DNA of 64,000 bases from Nitrospirota bacterium (lineage in GTDB: Bacteria; Nitrospirota; Thermodesulfovibrionia; UBA6902), in assembly GCA_016207885.1 (NCBI GenBank), contig JACQZE010000030.1, forward strand, positions 21,566-85,565. The letters run 5' to 3'. The position numbers and the translations under genes are program-made. The notes under the pieces are model-generated. The model ran no database searches. It was not told the origin of the DNA and saw only the letters and a program-made list of their open reading frames with translations. Of this stretch, positions 26,006 through 34,892 are shown piece after piece (position 1 is the first letter of the stretch; each line of letters opens with the position of its first letter).

Positions 26006-26042
26006 TTCTATATAGAATAGTAAAATATTTATTGTGTATAAT
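26006..26042 (+). promoter_or_regulatory. Possible promoter region of the mla operon
   Basis: A 12-base palindrome TTCTATATAGAA (26006-26017) is followed by TATAAT at 26037-26042, 31 bases before the mlaE start codon. No good -35 box is evident, so this is a weak assignment. Confidence 0.3.
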
Positions 26043-26073
26043 AATTCAGCTAATGGTATAGATTAAGGAGAAT

Positions 26074-26862
26074 ATGTTGAATATTTTTGAGAAACTTGGT
26101 GACACGGTAATCTATTACCTTGATCAAGCCGGGATGATGGTCATATTTCTCTTTCAATCCATTTATGCCTGCATAAAGCCGCCTTACAAAATTGCCCCTG
26201 TAGTCAAGCAGATTTATGTTATCGGCACCCTTTCCGTCTTTGTAGTTGTCTTCACAGGCCTTTTTTCCGGGATGGTACTCGGCCTTCAGGGATTCAACAC
26301 GCTGAAGAAATTCGGAGCTGAGGGGCTTTTGGGTTCAGCTGTTGCGCTCAGCCTGATAAGGGAACTGGGCCCTGTCTTAACCGCGCTTATGGTTACCGGA
26401 AGGGCGGGTTCTGCTATCTGTGCCGAGATAGGCATAATGAGGAACTCCGAGCAGATAGATGCTCTTGAGTGTATGGCGATTGATCCATATAAATTCATAA
26501 TATCTCCCAAGTTCATTGCCGGGATCATCTCCCTCCCTCTCCTGACAGCGATGTTTGATATCGTAGGGATATTCGGAGGATATCTTGTGGGTGTCAAGCT
26601 CCTTGGCACAAACCAGGGGGCGTTCTTTAATACGATGCTGACTGATGTGAAGTTTGACGATATTTATATGGGGCTTGTAAAGTCGCTTTGCTTCGGCCTG
26701 ATAATAGTATGGATCTCTTCTGCAATGGGTTACTTTGTTCATATGACAAGAGGGGGGGGCTTTGGAGCAGAGGGTGTAAGCAGGGTTACTACAAACGCAG
26801 TAGTTCTGTCTTCCGTTTCTGTTCTGGTCTTTGATTATTTTCTGACCTCCATGCTGATTTGA
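26074..26862 (+). CDS. mlaE: MlaE-type phospholipid ABC permease
   Basis: 262 aa, about five or six membrane segments. The family signature is present: GLQGFNTLKKFGAEGLLGSA, LIRELGPVLTALMVTGRAGS and ALECMAIDPYKFIISPKFIA. It is the inner-membrane permease of the Mla complex, which moves phospholipids between inner and outer membranes. GGAGAAT precedes ATG 26074. It overlaps the ATPase gene by four bases. No mlaB (STAS) gene follows, as in many non-enteric operons. Confidence 0.95.
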   Translation: MLNIFEKLGDTVIYYLDQAGMMVIFLFQSIYACIKPPYKIAPVVKQIYVIGTLSVFVVVFTGLFSGMVLGLQGFNTLKKFGAEGLLGSAVALSLIRELGPVLTALMVTGRAGSAICAEIGIMRNSEQIDALECMAIDPYKFIISPKFIAGIISLPLLTAMFDIVGIFGGYLVGVKLLGTNQGAFFNTMLTDVKFDDIYMGLVKSLCFGLIIVWISSAMGYFVHMTRGGGFGAEGVSRVTTNAVVLSSVSVLVFDYFLTSMLI

Positions 26863-27641
26863 TGATTGATAACAACTATATAATACAGATGGTTGACGTT
26901 GAAAAATCTTTTGGCACGCAAAAGATACTCAAGGGCCTTAACCTCTCCGTGGTTGAGGGCAGGACTTCTGTCATCGTGGGAGGGAGCGGCCAGGGGAAGA
27001 GCCTCACAATAAAGCACATCCTCGGCCTTATGAAGCCTACAAGCGGGCAAGTGCTTGTGTACGGCAAGGATATTAACAAGATCAGCAAAAAAGAGCTTAA
27101 AGAGATAAGGTCGGAATTCGGTGTTCTCTTTCAGAACTCGGCGCTTTTTGATTCAATGACGATATTTGATAATGTCGCCCTTCCCCTGAGAGAGAGAACC
27201 AGGATGTCCGAGTCTGAGATAAAAGCTGTTGTGAATGAATATCTTGAACTAATGGAGGTCAGGGGGGCGCATGAAAAGTTCCCCGCACAGGTCAGCGGAG
27301 GGATGAAGAAGAGGGTAGGGCTTGCGAGGGCGCTTGTTCTTAAGCCCAAGATAATGTTCTTTGACGAGCCTACCACAGGGCTTGATGTGGCGATGAGCAA
27401 TGAGATATACCGCATCTTTTTCCGCACACAGGCAAAACTCGGGTATACAGCCATTATCGTCAGCCATGATGTGCCGAAAATATTCAAACTGGCTGATTAT
27501 GTGCTTCTCTTTCACGATGGTATTGTTGAAGGGAATCTTACTCCTGAGGAATTTCAGCTTTCAGACAAGCCTGTTATAAGACAATTTGTTGAGACAACAA
27601 TGGGAAGATTATATTCAAGTGAAATGGAGGATATTCAATGA
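26859..27641 (+). CDS. mlaF: MlaF-type ABC ATPase
   Basis: 260 aa. Walker A GGSGQGKS (residues 41-48), Q-loop LFQNSALFDSMT, signature VSGGMKKRVGLARAL (the SGGM form is typical of MlaF), Walker B IMFFDEPTTGLD and H-loop IIVSHD are all intact. It energises the Mla permease. It overlaps mlaE upstream and mlaD downstream, each by four bases. Confidence 0.95.
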   Translation: MMIDNNYIIQMVDVEKSFGTQKILKGLNLSVVEGRTSVIVGGSGQGKSLTIKHILGLMKPTSGQVLVYGKDINKISKKELKEIRSEFGVLFQNSALFDSMTIFDNVALPLRERTRMSESEIKAVVNEYLELMEVRGAHEKFPAQVSGGMKKRVGLARALVLKPKIMFFDEPTTGLDVAMSNEIYRIFFRTQAKLGYTAIIVSHDVPKIFKLADYVLLFHDGIVEGNLTPEEFQLSDKPVIRQFVETTMGRLYSSEMEDIQ

Positions 27642-28084
27642 AGAGGATAAGTATTGAAACAATTGTTGGAATATTTCTGGTTCTGGGACTGGTCGCGCTT
27701 GCGTACCTGTCGGTGAAGCTGGGCGGGATAAGCCTTTTCGGCACAGACCAGTATAAGGTCAGTGCCCGGTTCGGAAACATCTCCGGCCTTACCAAGGATG
27801 CAACTGTAGAGATCGCCGGTGTTATCGTCGGCAAGGTATCAAAGGTTAGCCTTAATGGTGATGACTATCAGGCAAAAGTGGAGATGCTTATTAACCCTGA
27901 CGTGAAACTTCAGGAAGACACGATCGCGTCTATCAGAACACAGGGGATAATAGGCGACAAATATGTAAAACTTTCGCCTGGAGCCTCTGAAGATTTAATA
28001 AAGGACGGCGGAGAGATCATTGAGACTGAATCATCGCTTGTGCTTGAAGAGCTTGTAAGTAAATATATGTTTGATAAAGAGTAA
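27638..28084 (+). CDS. mlaD: MlaD-type MCE-domain lipid-binding protein
   Basis: 148 aa: one N-terminal membrane anchor (about residues 7-27) and one MCE domain with YKVSARFGNISGLTKDATVE, IAGVIVGKVSKVSL and IIGDKYVKLSPG. MlaD forms a hexameric periplasmic ring on the permease. Length and single MCE domain match the E. coli type. It ends at TAA 28082-28084, 20 bases before mlaC. Confidence 0.94.
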   Translation: MKRISIETIVGIFLVLGLVALAYLSVKLGGISLFGTDQYKVSARFGNISGLTKDATVEIAGVIVGKVSKVSLNGDDYQAKVEMLINPDVKLQEDTIASIRTQGIIGDKYVKLSPGASEDLIKDGGEIIETESSLVLEELVSKYMFDKE

Positions 28085-28103
28085 ATTTTATTAATATTGA
28101 GGT

Positions 28104-28730
28104 GTGACCATGAAACTGTTCAGGTTGATTTTAATAAGTACTTTAATTGTTTTCTTGCTTCAGGTATTTTCAAATTCTTTCGCAGGTGATTCTCCCAAGG
28201 CATCTTTGCAGTCCACAATAGACGCTATTTTGGCCCTCTTGCGGGATAAATCACTCTCAACTCCCGACAAGAAAGAGGTGAGGCGTGAAAAGATAAGGGC
28301 TTTGCTGAATGAGCGCTTTGATTTTGCCGAGATGGGCAAACGCTCTCTTGCCAATCACTGGAAGGAGCGCACGCCTGCCGAGCAGAAGGAGTTTGTTGCC
28401 ATATTTTCCGACCTCTTAGAGGCGTCTTATATCGGCAAGATCGAGGGATATACAAATGAGAAGGTGACCTATGACAGTGAGCAGATCAAAGGGGAAGGCA
28501 AATATGGACAGGTTGAGACATCCATAGTCACAGAAAAAGTTGATATCCCTATTGATTACAAGCTGATAAATAAAGACGGTAAATGGCTTGTTTATGATGT
28601 TACGATAGAAGGCGTCAGTTTTGTCAGCACATACAAGGGACAGTATAATGAGATCATTGTTAAGAATTCTTATGCAAAACTTATTGAGCAGATGAAGGAT
28701 AAACTGAAAGAGGTAAAATCCACTCTCTGA
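28104..28730 (+). CDS. mlaC: MlaC-type periplasmic phospholipid carrier
   Basis: 208 aa. Signal peptide (cleavage near SNSFAGD), then the Tol_Tol_Ttg2 fold: IRALLNERFDFAEMGKRSLA, EFVAIFSDLLEASYIGKIEG, VDIPIDYKLINKDGKWLVYD and a final FVSTYKGQYNEII motif. It shuttles phospholipid between MlaD and an outer-membrane partner (MlaA), which is not in this window. GAGGTGTGACC precedes the start. Confidence 0.93.
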   Translation: MTMKLFRLILISTLIVFLLQVFSNSFAGDSPKASLQSTIDAILALLRDKSLSTPDKKEVRREKIRALLNERFDFAEMGKRSLANHWKERTPAEQKEFVAIFSDLLEASYIGKIEGYTNEKVTYDSEQIKGEGKYGQVETSIVTEKVDIPIDYKLINKDGKWLVYDVTIEGVSFVSTYKGQYNEIIVKNSYAKLIEQMKDKLKEVKSTL

Positions 28731-28756
28731 TACACCTGGTCTGCCGGAGACGATAT

Positions 28757-29224
28757 ATGAGCGATGAACTGAAAAAGATCATTAATGATTTAAAAGATAA
28801 ACTCCAGATTTTTCAGTTATTGACTGATAAAGAGCTGGATACGGTCATCCCGTATTTTGAGCGGGTAAAGTATCCTGCCGGCGCCACACTTTTTAAAGAG
28901 GGGGATCCCGGAGATTATTTCGGCATTGTTCTGTCAGGCAGGCTTGAGGTAAAGAAAGAGACGGAGTTTAAGGATAAGTCCATAGTGCTTGCATTGCTCG
29001 GGAAGGGCTCTTTTACAGGCGAGCTTTCAATGCTCGACGGCCAGGTCCGTTCTGCCGCTGTTGTGGCGCTTGAAGATTCAGAGCTCTTTATTCTTAAGCG
29101 CGATACTCTTGATAAGTTCATGGAGGAGTACCCTCACATCGGGATAAAGATACTCAAAGGAATTGTCAGGACAATGTCCATACGCCTTAGAAGGTCTGTT
29201 GAGAGGATGGCAACGATCTTCTGA
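28757..29224 (+). CDS. Cyclic nucleotide-binding domain protein
   Basis: 155 aa consisting of one cNMP-binding beta-roll (about residues 18-135): FKEGDPGDYFGIVLSGRLEV, LLGKGSFTGELSMLDGQVRSA and SELFILKRDTLDKFMEEYP. The phosphate-binding cassette is GSFTGELSMLDGQVRSA, in which Glu and Arg are kept. There is no helix-turn-helix DNA-binding domain, so it is probably a ligand-sensing module acting on another protein. It follows mlaC in the same transcript. Confidence 0.85.
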   Translation: MSDELKKIINDLKDKLQIFQLLTDKELDTVIPYFERVKYPAGATLFKEGDPGDYFGIVLSGRLEVKKETEFKDKSIVLALLGKGSFTGELSMLDGQVRSAAVVALEDSELFILKRDTLDKFMEEYPHIGIKILKGIVRTMSIRLRRSVERMATIF

Positions 29225-29245
29225 TCTCTCACAAGGTAAAAGGGC

Positions 29246-30580
29246 ATGGCGCAAACTGATAGGTACATACTGGATGACGGTTCCAATATAGCAGTAATAG
29301 GCGGCGGCCCTTCCGGGACTTTTTTTACGATCTTTGCCCTTAAAATGGCAAAGATGATCGACAAGAAGTTAAATATCACCATCTTTGATCCCAAGGATTT
29401 TTCAAAGAGCGGCCCCGCAGGATGTAACAGGTGCGGCGGTGTAATATCCGAACTCCTTGTTCAAACCCTTGCAGTTGAGGGCATCAACCTTCCTGATACT
29501 GTTATCCAAAGAGGCATCAATTCCTATAAACTGCACACATTACACGGCAGCGTTGATATTATCACCCCTTCCTTTGAAAAGACTATCGCTACAATCAAGA
29601 GGGGAGGGGGGCCTAAAGATATAGACCAGCCAGGCAAGGAGAGTTTTGATAATTTTCTGCTTAAGCAGGCTATTGAACTCGGTGCTGTACACAGGCCATT
29701 ACGCATTGATAAGATCGAATACAATGGTGATAAGCCTGTTCTCTTTTCTCAGGGTGAAAAGGTGCACGAGTCTGATGTTGTTGTTGGCGCTTTTGGAGTT
29801 AATTCTACTGCAGCAAAGATATTTGAAGATATCGGTTTCGGATACAGACAGCCTGAGACAGTAACCACAGCGATTGCTGAATTGGAATTTGGTGAAGATG
29901 TTGTTTCCGAATATTTCGGCAATTCCATACAGCTTTTTCTGCTTCCTGTCCCTGGCATGAAGTTTGCCGCCATGATACCCAAGGGGAGTTATGTTACAAC
30001 ATGTATCCTCGGGAAGAACATGGACTCCAACACTGTAGAAAACTTTCTAAACCATGATATAGTCAGGAAGATATTGCCAAAGGGATCGGATGTAAAGCCC
30101 AAGTGCCGATGTCTGCCAAAGATGAGCGTCAGCGCTCCTGAAATCCCTTTTACGGACAGGATGGTAATGTGCGGTGATTCCGGCTCAACAAGGCTCTTTA
30201 AAGACGGCATTGGCGCCGCATATATAATGGGCAAAGCGGTTGCAAAGACCGTTGTCTTTGACGGTGTGAGCAAAGAGCATTTCAGGGAAGGATATTACCC
30301 TGCATATAGGGAGATCAAGGTAGACAATTATTACGGTAGATACCTTTTTTGGATAACAGATCTTTACAAAAAATACGCTATAATGACAAAAGGAATGCTT
30401 GCTGTTGTTGAGGAGGAACAGAATGACCCTGATAATCCCAGGATACTGAGCACCATCCTCTGGAATATGTTTACCGGAAATGAGCGTTATAAAAACATAT
30501 TTAAGACAGCAATAAGTATACCGATGCATATTGATCTTTGGAGAGAATTCGCAGGAAGTATTTTAAGGAGGCGTAAATGA
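29246..30580 (+). CDS. FAD-dependent oxidoreductase, geranylgeranyl-reductase-like
   Basis: 444 aa. FAD-binding motif IAVIGGGPSGTFFTIFALKM near residues 12-31, an unusual cysteine pair GPAGCNRCGGVISELL near residue 60, and later CGDSGSTRLFKDGIGAAY as the second flavin motif. The overall pattern fits the geranylgeranyl reductase / flavin-dependent hydroxylase superfamily. It stands between two cyclic-nucleotide-binding genes and shares four bases with the second. A lipid or isoprenoid substrate would fit the link to Mla, but that is inference. Confidence 0.72.
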   Translation: MAQTDRYILDDGSNIAVIGGGPSGTFFTIFALKMAKMIDKKLNITIFDPKDFSKSGPAGCNRCGGVISELLVQTLAVEGINLPDTVIQRGINSYKLHTLHGSVDIITPSFEKTIATIKRGGGPKDIDQPGKESFDNFLLKQAIELGAVHRPLRIDKIEYNGDKPVLFSQGEKVHESDVVVGAFGVNSTAAKIFEDIGFGYRQPETVTTAIAELEFGEDVVSEYFGNSIQLFLLPVPGMKFAAMIPKGSYVTTCILGKNMDSNTVENFLNHDIVRKILPKGSDVKPKCRCLPKMSVSAPEIPFTDRMVMCGDSGSTRLFKDGIGAAYIMGKAVAKTVVFDGVSKEHFREGYYPAYREIKVDNYYGRYLFWITDLYKKYAIMTKGMLAVVEEEQNDPDNPRILSTILWNMFTGNERYKNIFKTAISIPMHIDLWREFAGSILRRRK

Positions 30581-31443
30581 GCTACTCAGACATCGGGAAG
30601 GTTTATTCAGATGGCGAGATAATATTTAAAGAAGGCGACAAGGGCGAAAACATGTTTGTCATCCAGTCAGGCAAAGTAAGGATAACCAAAAAAACCGGTT
30701 CAGAAGACATGACCATCGCAATCCTTAACGCAGGGGAATTGTTCGGCGAGATGGCGCTGTTTGATAAACTGCCCCGCTCTGCTAATGCCACGGCTGAAGG
30801 AGAGGCAAGGATACTTAATATAGATAAAAAGAAGTTCTTTGCAACTGCGAGCAGGGATCCTTCCATGGTATTCAAGATACTTGAGACAACAAGCATGAGG
30901 ATAAGGAAGCTCGATGATGAGTTTACAAAACTTAAAAAGAGCAGGCTTGATGTTCTTCATGCCTGTATGGATGTTGATGAGACCTGCGCACTTATACTCG
31001 ACGAGGCAAAGAATATTATCAACACTGACAATGGTTCGATAATGATATTTGATGATAATAAAAAATCCCTGACTATCAAGGCTGCATTCGGGGAGAAGCC
31101 GGGCGATGTCATGGAGTTTGCCGTCGGAGAGGGTATTGCAGGAGATGTGCTTAAGACCGGGAAGGCAGAGCTTGTTAATAATGTTTCGCTGGATTCAAGA
31201 TATGTAAAGGGTGGTGCCAACATACATTCAATGCTTTGTGCGCCGCTGAAGGGCAAGGGTAAGGTCTTCGGCGTGATCAATCTGAGCAACAGCTCTGAAA
31301 AAATGTTTACGATAGAGAATCTGAAGATACTCCATACCCTTGCCATATATGCTTCTGTAGCTATTATTAATGCAAAGAGTTTCAGTAAGCTCAGCAGCGC
31401 TGCAGAGGATGTTCTGATCCATGCATCAATGCTTGATATGTGA
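30577..31443 (+). CDS. cNMP-binding plus GAF domain sensor protein
   Basis: 288 aa. N-terminal cyclic-nucleotide-binding domain (about residues 8-120; FKEGDKGENMFVIQSGKVRI, GELFGEMALFDKLPRSANAT with the phosphate-binding Glu and Arg) joined to a GAF domain (about 140-280; NIINTDNGSIMIFDDNKKSL, MLCAPLKGKGKVFGVINLSN). It has no output domain, so it probably acts through protein contacts. It is the last gene of the mla transcript and is followed by a hairpin at 31491. Confidence 0.85.
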   Translation: MSYSDIGKVYSDGEIIFKEGDKGENMFVIQSGKVRITKKTGSEDMTIAILNAGELFGEMALFDKLPRSANATAEGEARILNIDKKKFFATASRDPSMVFKILETTSMRIRKLDDEFTKLKKSRLDVLHACMDVDETCALILDEAKNIINTDNGSIMIFDDNKKSLTIKAAFGEKPGDVMEFAVGEGIAGDVLKTGKAELVNNVSLDSRYVKGGANIHSMLCAPLKGKGKVFGVINLSNSSEKMFTIENLKILHTLAIYASVAIINAKSFSKLSSAAEDVLIHASMLDM

Positions 31444-31490
31444 GTTGACAGACATAGACTTCTGAGGGAATTGTTCTGCTTCATTAATGG

Positions 31491-31520
31491 TTCTGATCTT
31501 AATGATGATGAAGGTCAGAA
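31491..31520. terminator. Hairpin between convergent genes, possible terminator
   Basis: Arms TTCTGATCTT and AAGGTCAGAA pair with one wobble around AATGATGATG. It spans the stop of the minus-strand transglycosylase and lies 48 bases after the GAF gene. It lacks a U run, so it may only stabilise or slow transcription. Confidence 0.4.
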
Positions 31521-32228
31521 TCTTGATAGCTTTGAACTTTTATATTCAGACGGGTTATTTGTAAAAAGAAGCGTCCCGTCATCCATTACAACTTTGTAAA
31601 TCTTTGCAGAAATATCCTTGCCGGTGACAGGTCTATTTGTATTATCTCTGCTTGAATTATTGCCTCCATTGGGTTTTCCTTCATATATAGAAAGAACTTT
31701 ACTTACATAATCTTCAGTTTCAGGGAATGCAGGCACCCCCCCGTAATCCGTAACAGTGCCGGGCCCGGCATTATATGCGGCAACGGCAAGCGGAAGGTCA
31801 GTGAACATATCGAGCAGAAAACGGAGGTATTTTGTCCCGCCATCTATATTTTCCTCAGGATCAAAGGGGTTGATCACCCCCATATCTTTTGCCGTATCAG
31901 GCATGAGCTGCATAAGCCCCATAGCGCCCTTATTTGAAACAGCATTTTTTCTCCAGTTGGATTCTACAGTTATTATGGCTTTAATTAAAGAAGGGTCTAC
32001 GCTGTATTTTGATGATTTGTTATTGATTATCTGGTCGTAGTATTCGCTGCCGCTGTTATAATTTTTATAATTATTTACTTTTTTGCTTTTCTTGTGCGGT
32101 TTTTCCTGAGGAACATTGGTAAATAGAACAACCCCGTTTTTATCTACATACTTATATATGTCCCCGTATGATAACGAAAATGACAGGAGAACGGCCGAAA
32201 TTATTAAAGTGAAACAAACTTTCAGCAT
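31515..32228 (-). CDS. Lytic transglycosylase (SLT domain) with DUF4124-type N terminus
   Basis: 237 aa. A signal peptide is followed by a YKYVDKNGVVLFTNVP segment (DUF4124-like), then the SLT catalytic domain: IKAIITVESNWRKNAVSNKG with catalytic Glu, AMGLMQLMPDTAKDMGV, NIDGGTKYLRFLLDMF and AVAAYNAGPGTV. A second YKVVMDDGTLLFTNNP segment closes the protein, so it has two copies of the small motif around the enzyme. It cleaves peptidoglycan glycan strands in the periplasm and often serves envelope machines. Confidence 0.92.
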   Translation of the reverse strand: MLKVCFTLIISAVLLSFSLSYGDIYKYVDKNGVVLFTNVPQEKPHKKSKKVNNYKNYNSGSEYYDQIINNKSSKYSVDPSLIKAIITVESNWRKNAVSNKGAMGLMQLMPDTAKDMGVINPFDPEENIDGGTKYLRFLLDMFTDLPLAVAAYNAGPGTVTDYGGVPAFPETEDYVSKVLSIYEGKPNGGNNSSRDNTNRPVTGKDISAKIYKVVMDDGTLLFTNNPSEYKSSKLSRF

Positions 32229-32521
32229 AATAAAATATACCAGTTAATGGTTATGGCGGTCAATTTTATATTAATATCCTTTTGCCATATTTAATAATTC
32301 ACTCAAACATATCATAGTTTTGTCATGTAATTTAATTATGAATTTTCCCTGATATTTTATTTATTTGAATTGTTAAGATTCGATTATATTTTTATATGGC
32401 TTTTTTACTTGACTAAGACCCTATTGATATGAGAAAATTTCAGCACATTATGTTAATGGAAAGAAAGGATTTATCCCTTTTTATTTTTTTACTTTTATAA
32501 CTATAGTATAAGGAGGTATTA
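32229..32521. other. A+T-rich intergenic region between divergent genes
   Basis: 293 bases, rich in T runs, with no open frame of note. It must hold the promoters of both the transglycosylase (-) and the TPR-barrel operon (+). A TTGACT at 32409-32414 is seen but has no well-spaced -10 box. AAGGAGG at its right end is the ribosome site of the next gene. Confidence 0.6.
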
Positions 32522-34021
32522 ATGCGTAGATCAATGTCTTATCTGTTACTGCTTTTCATTTTTATCATTGTCGTTGGATTAACGGCAACCCAGTCATTTG
32601 CCCAGGATAATTTGCAAAAAGGTATTGCAGAGTACAATGCTGAAAATTATGACGAGTCCCTTCAGTTATTTAAAGAGGCAAGGCGGGAACAGCCCGGCTC
32701 TTCAACTGCCGCATACTATCTCGGGCTTGCCTATGAACAGGTCGGCCAGCTTGACGATGCTGTAGTGCAGTACAAAGATGCAATCAGTATCAAGCCGTCT
32801 GAAAAAAAGGCATACACAAAGCTGTTGGAGGTTGTTTATGTCCAGAATGACCTTGCCGGCGCAAAGAGTTATCTTGCACAGGCCGTGGAAGACGGGGTCA
32901 GTCCTGCTGACCTTTCGTTTTTAAACGGTATAGCCTATCTTCTGGAAAACAAAAACAGCGATGCTATAGCAGCCTTTAATAATGCTAAAGAGCTTGACAC
33001 TTCTTTAGCTCAAAGAGCGAATTTATACATAGGGATAGCATATGCCCGGGATAACGAGTTAGATAAGGCAAGCGCAAGCCTTAATGCTGCTGTTGCCATT
33101 GACCCCGCATCTGAGCTTGCATTCTATGCTATGGAGCAGCAGAGTGCCCTTGCCGGCTTAATGGACAAGCGGCAGGCATGGAATTTTATGTTAAGCGCCG
33201 CAGTTCAGTATGATGATAATCTTGTTATAAAGCCCTTAATGGATATCCCGGGAGTTGCAGATGTTTCCGGTGAAGAAGATGTCAGCATTGCAGCCATATT
33301 TGATGCTAAATACAGAAGAAAATTTGATGGCCCGTGGTTTTTAAATGCGGGTTATAAGTTTTATTCTAACAATTACAGTGAATCCCATACCCATAATTAT
33401 CTGGTTCAGAAGTTATCAGTAACCCCGGGTTATAATTTAAGCGCGGGCAATATTTTTCTCCCTGTGGAATTGCAACATGTATTTATTGATAACAAACAAT
33501 ATGCATATCTCGTTTCTATCAATCCCACTATAAAGTTCATAATGGATGTCGGGCATATCGGCGAGTTTTCTCTTGGATATCTTCGAAGGGATATGTTAGA
33601 TGCTCCTTCTTCCAATGCCGATGACAGGGATGGTGATGTTTACAGCGCCGGCATCGGTTATCAGCACCCTACTCACGAAGGCCATGGCTTATTTAAAGCA
33701 GGCTACGAACTTTCCAAGGACTATACTGACGGTGAAAACTGGTCTAACATCGGCAACAGGCTTAATATCGGAGCGATCATTCCATTAAAGGATAAAGTAG
33801 ACCTTACTCTTACAGGTGATGTTTTTCTACAGGGGTATGAAAAAATAAATGATACCAAGAGAAGGGACAGGACTTATAACGGGTCGGCAAACGTGAAGTG
33901 GCAGGTAAAGAACGACATAAGTCTGAATTTTCAGTATGCTCATACAAGGGCAGACTCAAACGTCTCTCTTTATGATTACAGACGAAACGTATATACAACG
34001 GCAGTTGAATATAACTTTTAA
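32522..34021 (+). CDS. TPR-containing outer-membrane beta-barrel protein
   Basis: 499 aa. Signal peptide (cleavage near SFAQDN), five or six TPR units (residues ~30-205; YDESLQLFKEARREQPGSST, AYYLGLAYEQVGQLDDAV), then a C-terminal barrel of about 280 residues with alternating strands ending YRRNVYTTAVEYNF (terminal Phe). This layout resembles Slam/DUF560-like or exopolysaccharide-type outer-membrane exporters, where the periplasmic TPRs recruit cargo. Strong AAGGAGG seven bases upstream. Its stop overlaps the FecR gene start by one base. Confidence 0.85.
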   Translation: MRRSMSYLLLLFIFIIVVGLTATQSFAQDNLQKGIAEYNAENYDESLQLFKEARREQPGSSTAAYYLGLAYEQVGQLDDAVVQYKDAISIKPSEKKAYTKLLEVVYVQNDLAGAKSYLAQAVEDGVSPADLSFLNGIAYLLENKNSDAIAAFNNAKELDTSLAQRANLYIGIAYARDNELDKASASLNAAVAIDPASELAFYAMEQQSALAGLMDKRQAWNFMLSAAVQYDDNLVIKPLMDIPGVADVSGEEDVSIAAIFDAKYRRKFDGPWFLNAGYKFYSNNYSESHTHNYLVQKLSVTPGYNLSAGNIFLPVELQHVFIDNKQYAYLVSINPTIKFIMDVGHIGEFSLGYLRRDMLDAPSSNADDRDGDVYSAGIGYQHPTHEGHGLFKAGYELSKDYTDGENWSNIGNRLNIGAIIPLKDKVDLTLTGDVFLQGYEKINDTKRRDRTYNGSANVKWQVKNDISLNFQYAHTRADSNVSLYDYRRNVYTTAVEYNF

Positions 34022-34824
34022 TGGGGGGCATGATGGCAAATATAATGGATAATAGGTTAAAGATAAAGTATATCTTTTTTGTTATTGCTGCGGCAGCCTG
34101 CCTGCTTTATTCCAGGGCTGAAGCGGCTGAAGCGGTGGGTAAGTTCACATCAGTAGAAGGCAGGGTTGACGTGCTGAGAGGCGGGGAGCTTCCTTCGATT
34201 GCAGTAAATGCCGGAGATGTTATCTACATAAAAGATACTGTGAGAAGCAAGAGCAGTTCAACCGCCCAGATATTATTCAATGACGGCAACGTCCTGACCA
34301 TTGAGCAGAGGAGCAGGATAAACATAAGCGAGTATTACTCTGATGGTTCATCAGATGGGGTTATTGGCCTCTCAAAGGGTAAAATAAATGTTGTTGTTGC
34401 CAAAGATCTGCTTAAGGATGCGGGCAGCACCTCAGGCAAAAAATTTGAGATACATACGCCGAATGCGGTAGCAGGCGTCAGGGGCACATGTTATTCGGTC
34501 GCGTTTTCCAATTTATTTACTTTTGTTAATTCTCAAGGTGAAAGAAAATGTTCAAAACCGGGTAACGTCTATGTTTACAATATAAACAATGTGGAATATG
34601 TTGTAATTGTTCCGCCGGATGGGTATGGTTTTGTTCCGGGAGAAGGCTATCCGGTTGTCACGAATGATCCTGTTTTCGGCGATCCAGCTATAGCGCCTCC
34701 CGCAGGCTGTAACGGCGCTTTTTGCATTGCATTGCCTCTTATTGACTTCCCTATGAATATACGCGGCAAACAGGGTGACTTTGAATTGCTTGAAAAGAAC
34801 CCGCTTCCGCCGAGCAATGATTAA
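34021..34824 (+). CDS. FecR-domain exported protein
   Basis: 267 aa. The start may be ATG 34021, 34030 or 34033; all keep the signal peptide (cleavage near SRAEAAE). FecR domain: VGKFTSVEGRVDVLRGGELP, VNAGDVIYIKDTVRSKSSST, ILFNDGNVLTIEQRSRINI and VAGVRGTCYSVAF with one of two central cysteines. No sigma factor or TonB receptor is nearby, so it is probably a structural or secreted FecR protein working with the TPR-barrel and the PKD-CTERM protein that flank it. Confidence 0.88.
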   Translation: MGGMMANIMDNRLKIKYIFFVIAAAACLLYSRAEAAEAVGKFTSVEGRVDVLRGGELPSIAVNAGDVIYIKDTVRSKSSSTAQILFNDGNVLTIEQRSRINISEYYSDGSSDGVIGLSKGKINVVVAKDLLKDAGSTSGKKFEIHTPNAVAGVRGTCYSVAFSNLFTFVNSQGERKCSKPGNVYVYNINNVEYVVIVPPDGYGFVPGEGYPVVTNDPVFGDPAIAPPAGCNGAFCIALPLIDFPMNIRGKQGDFELLEKNPLPPSND

Positions 34825-34892
34825 GGTGAATATATGAACCGTCAATTTAGAAGATTATATAATTATTTCAATATAAATAGAGGGAGATCATT

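Noticed and set aside
32401..32440. Sigma-70 promoter using TTGACT at 32409
   Set aside because: No -10 box lies at 16-18 bases; the TATGAG downstream is too close.
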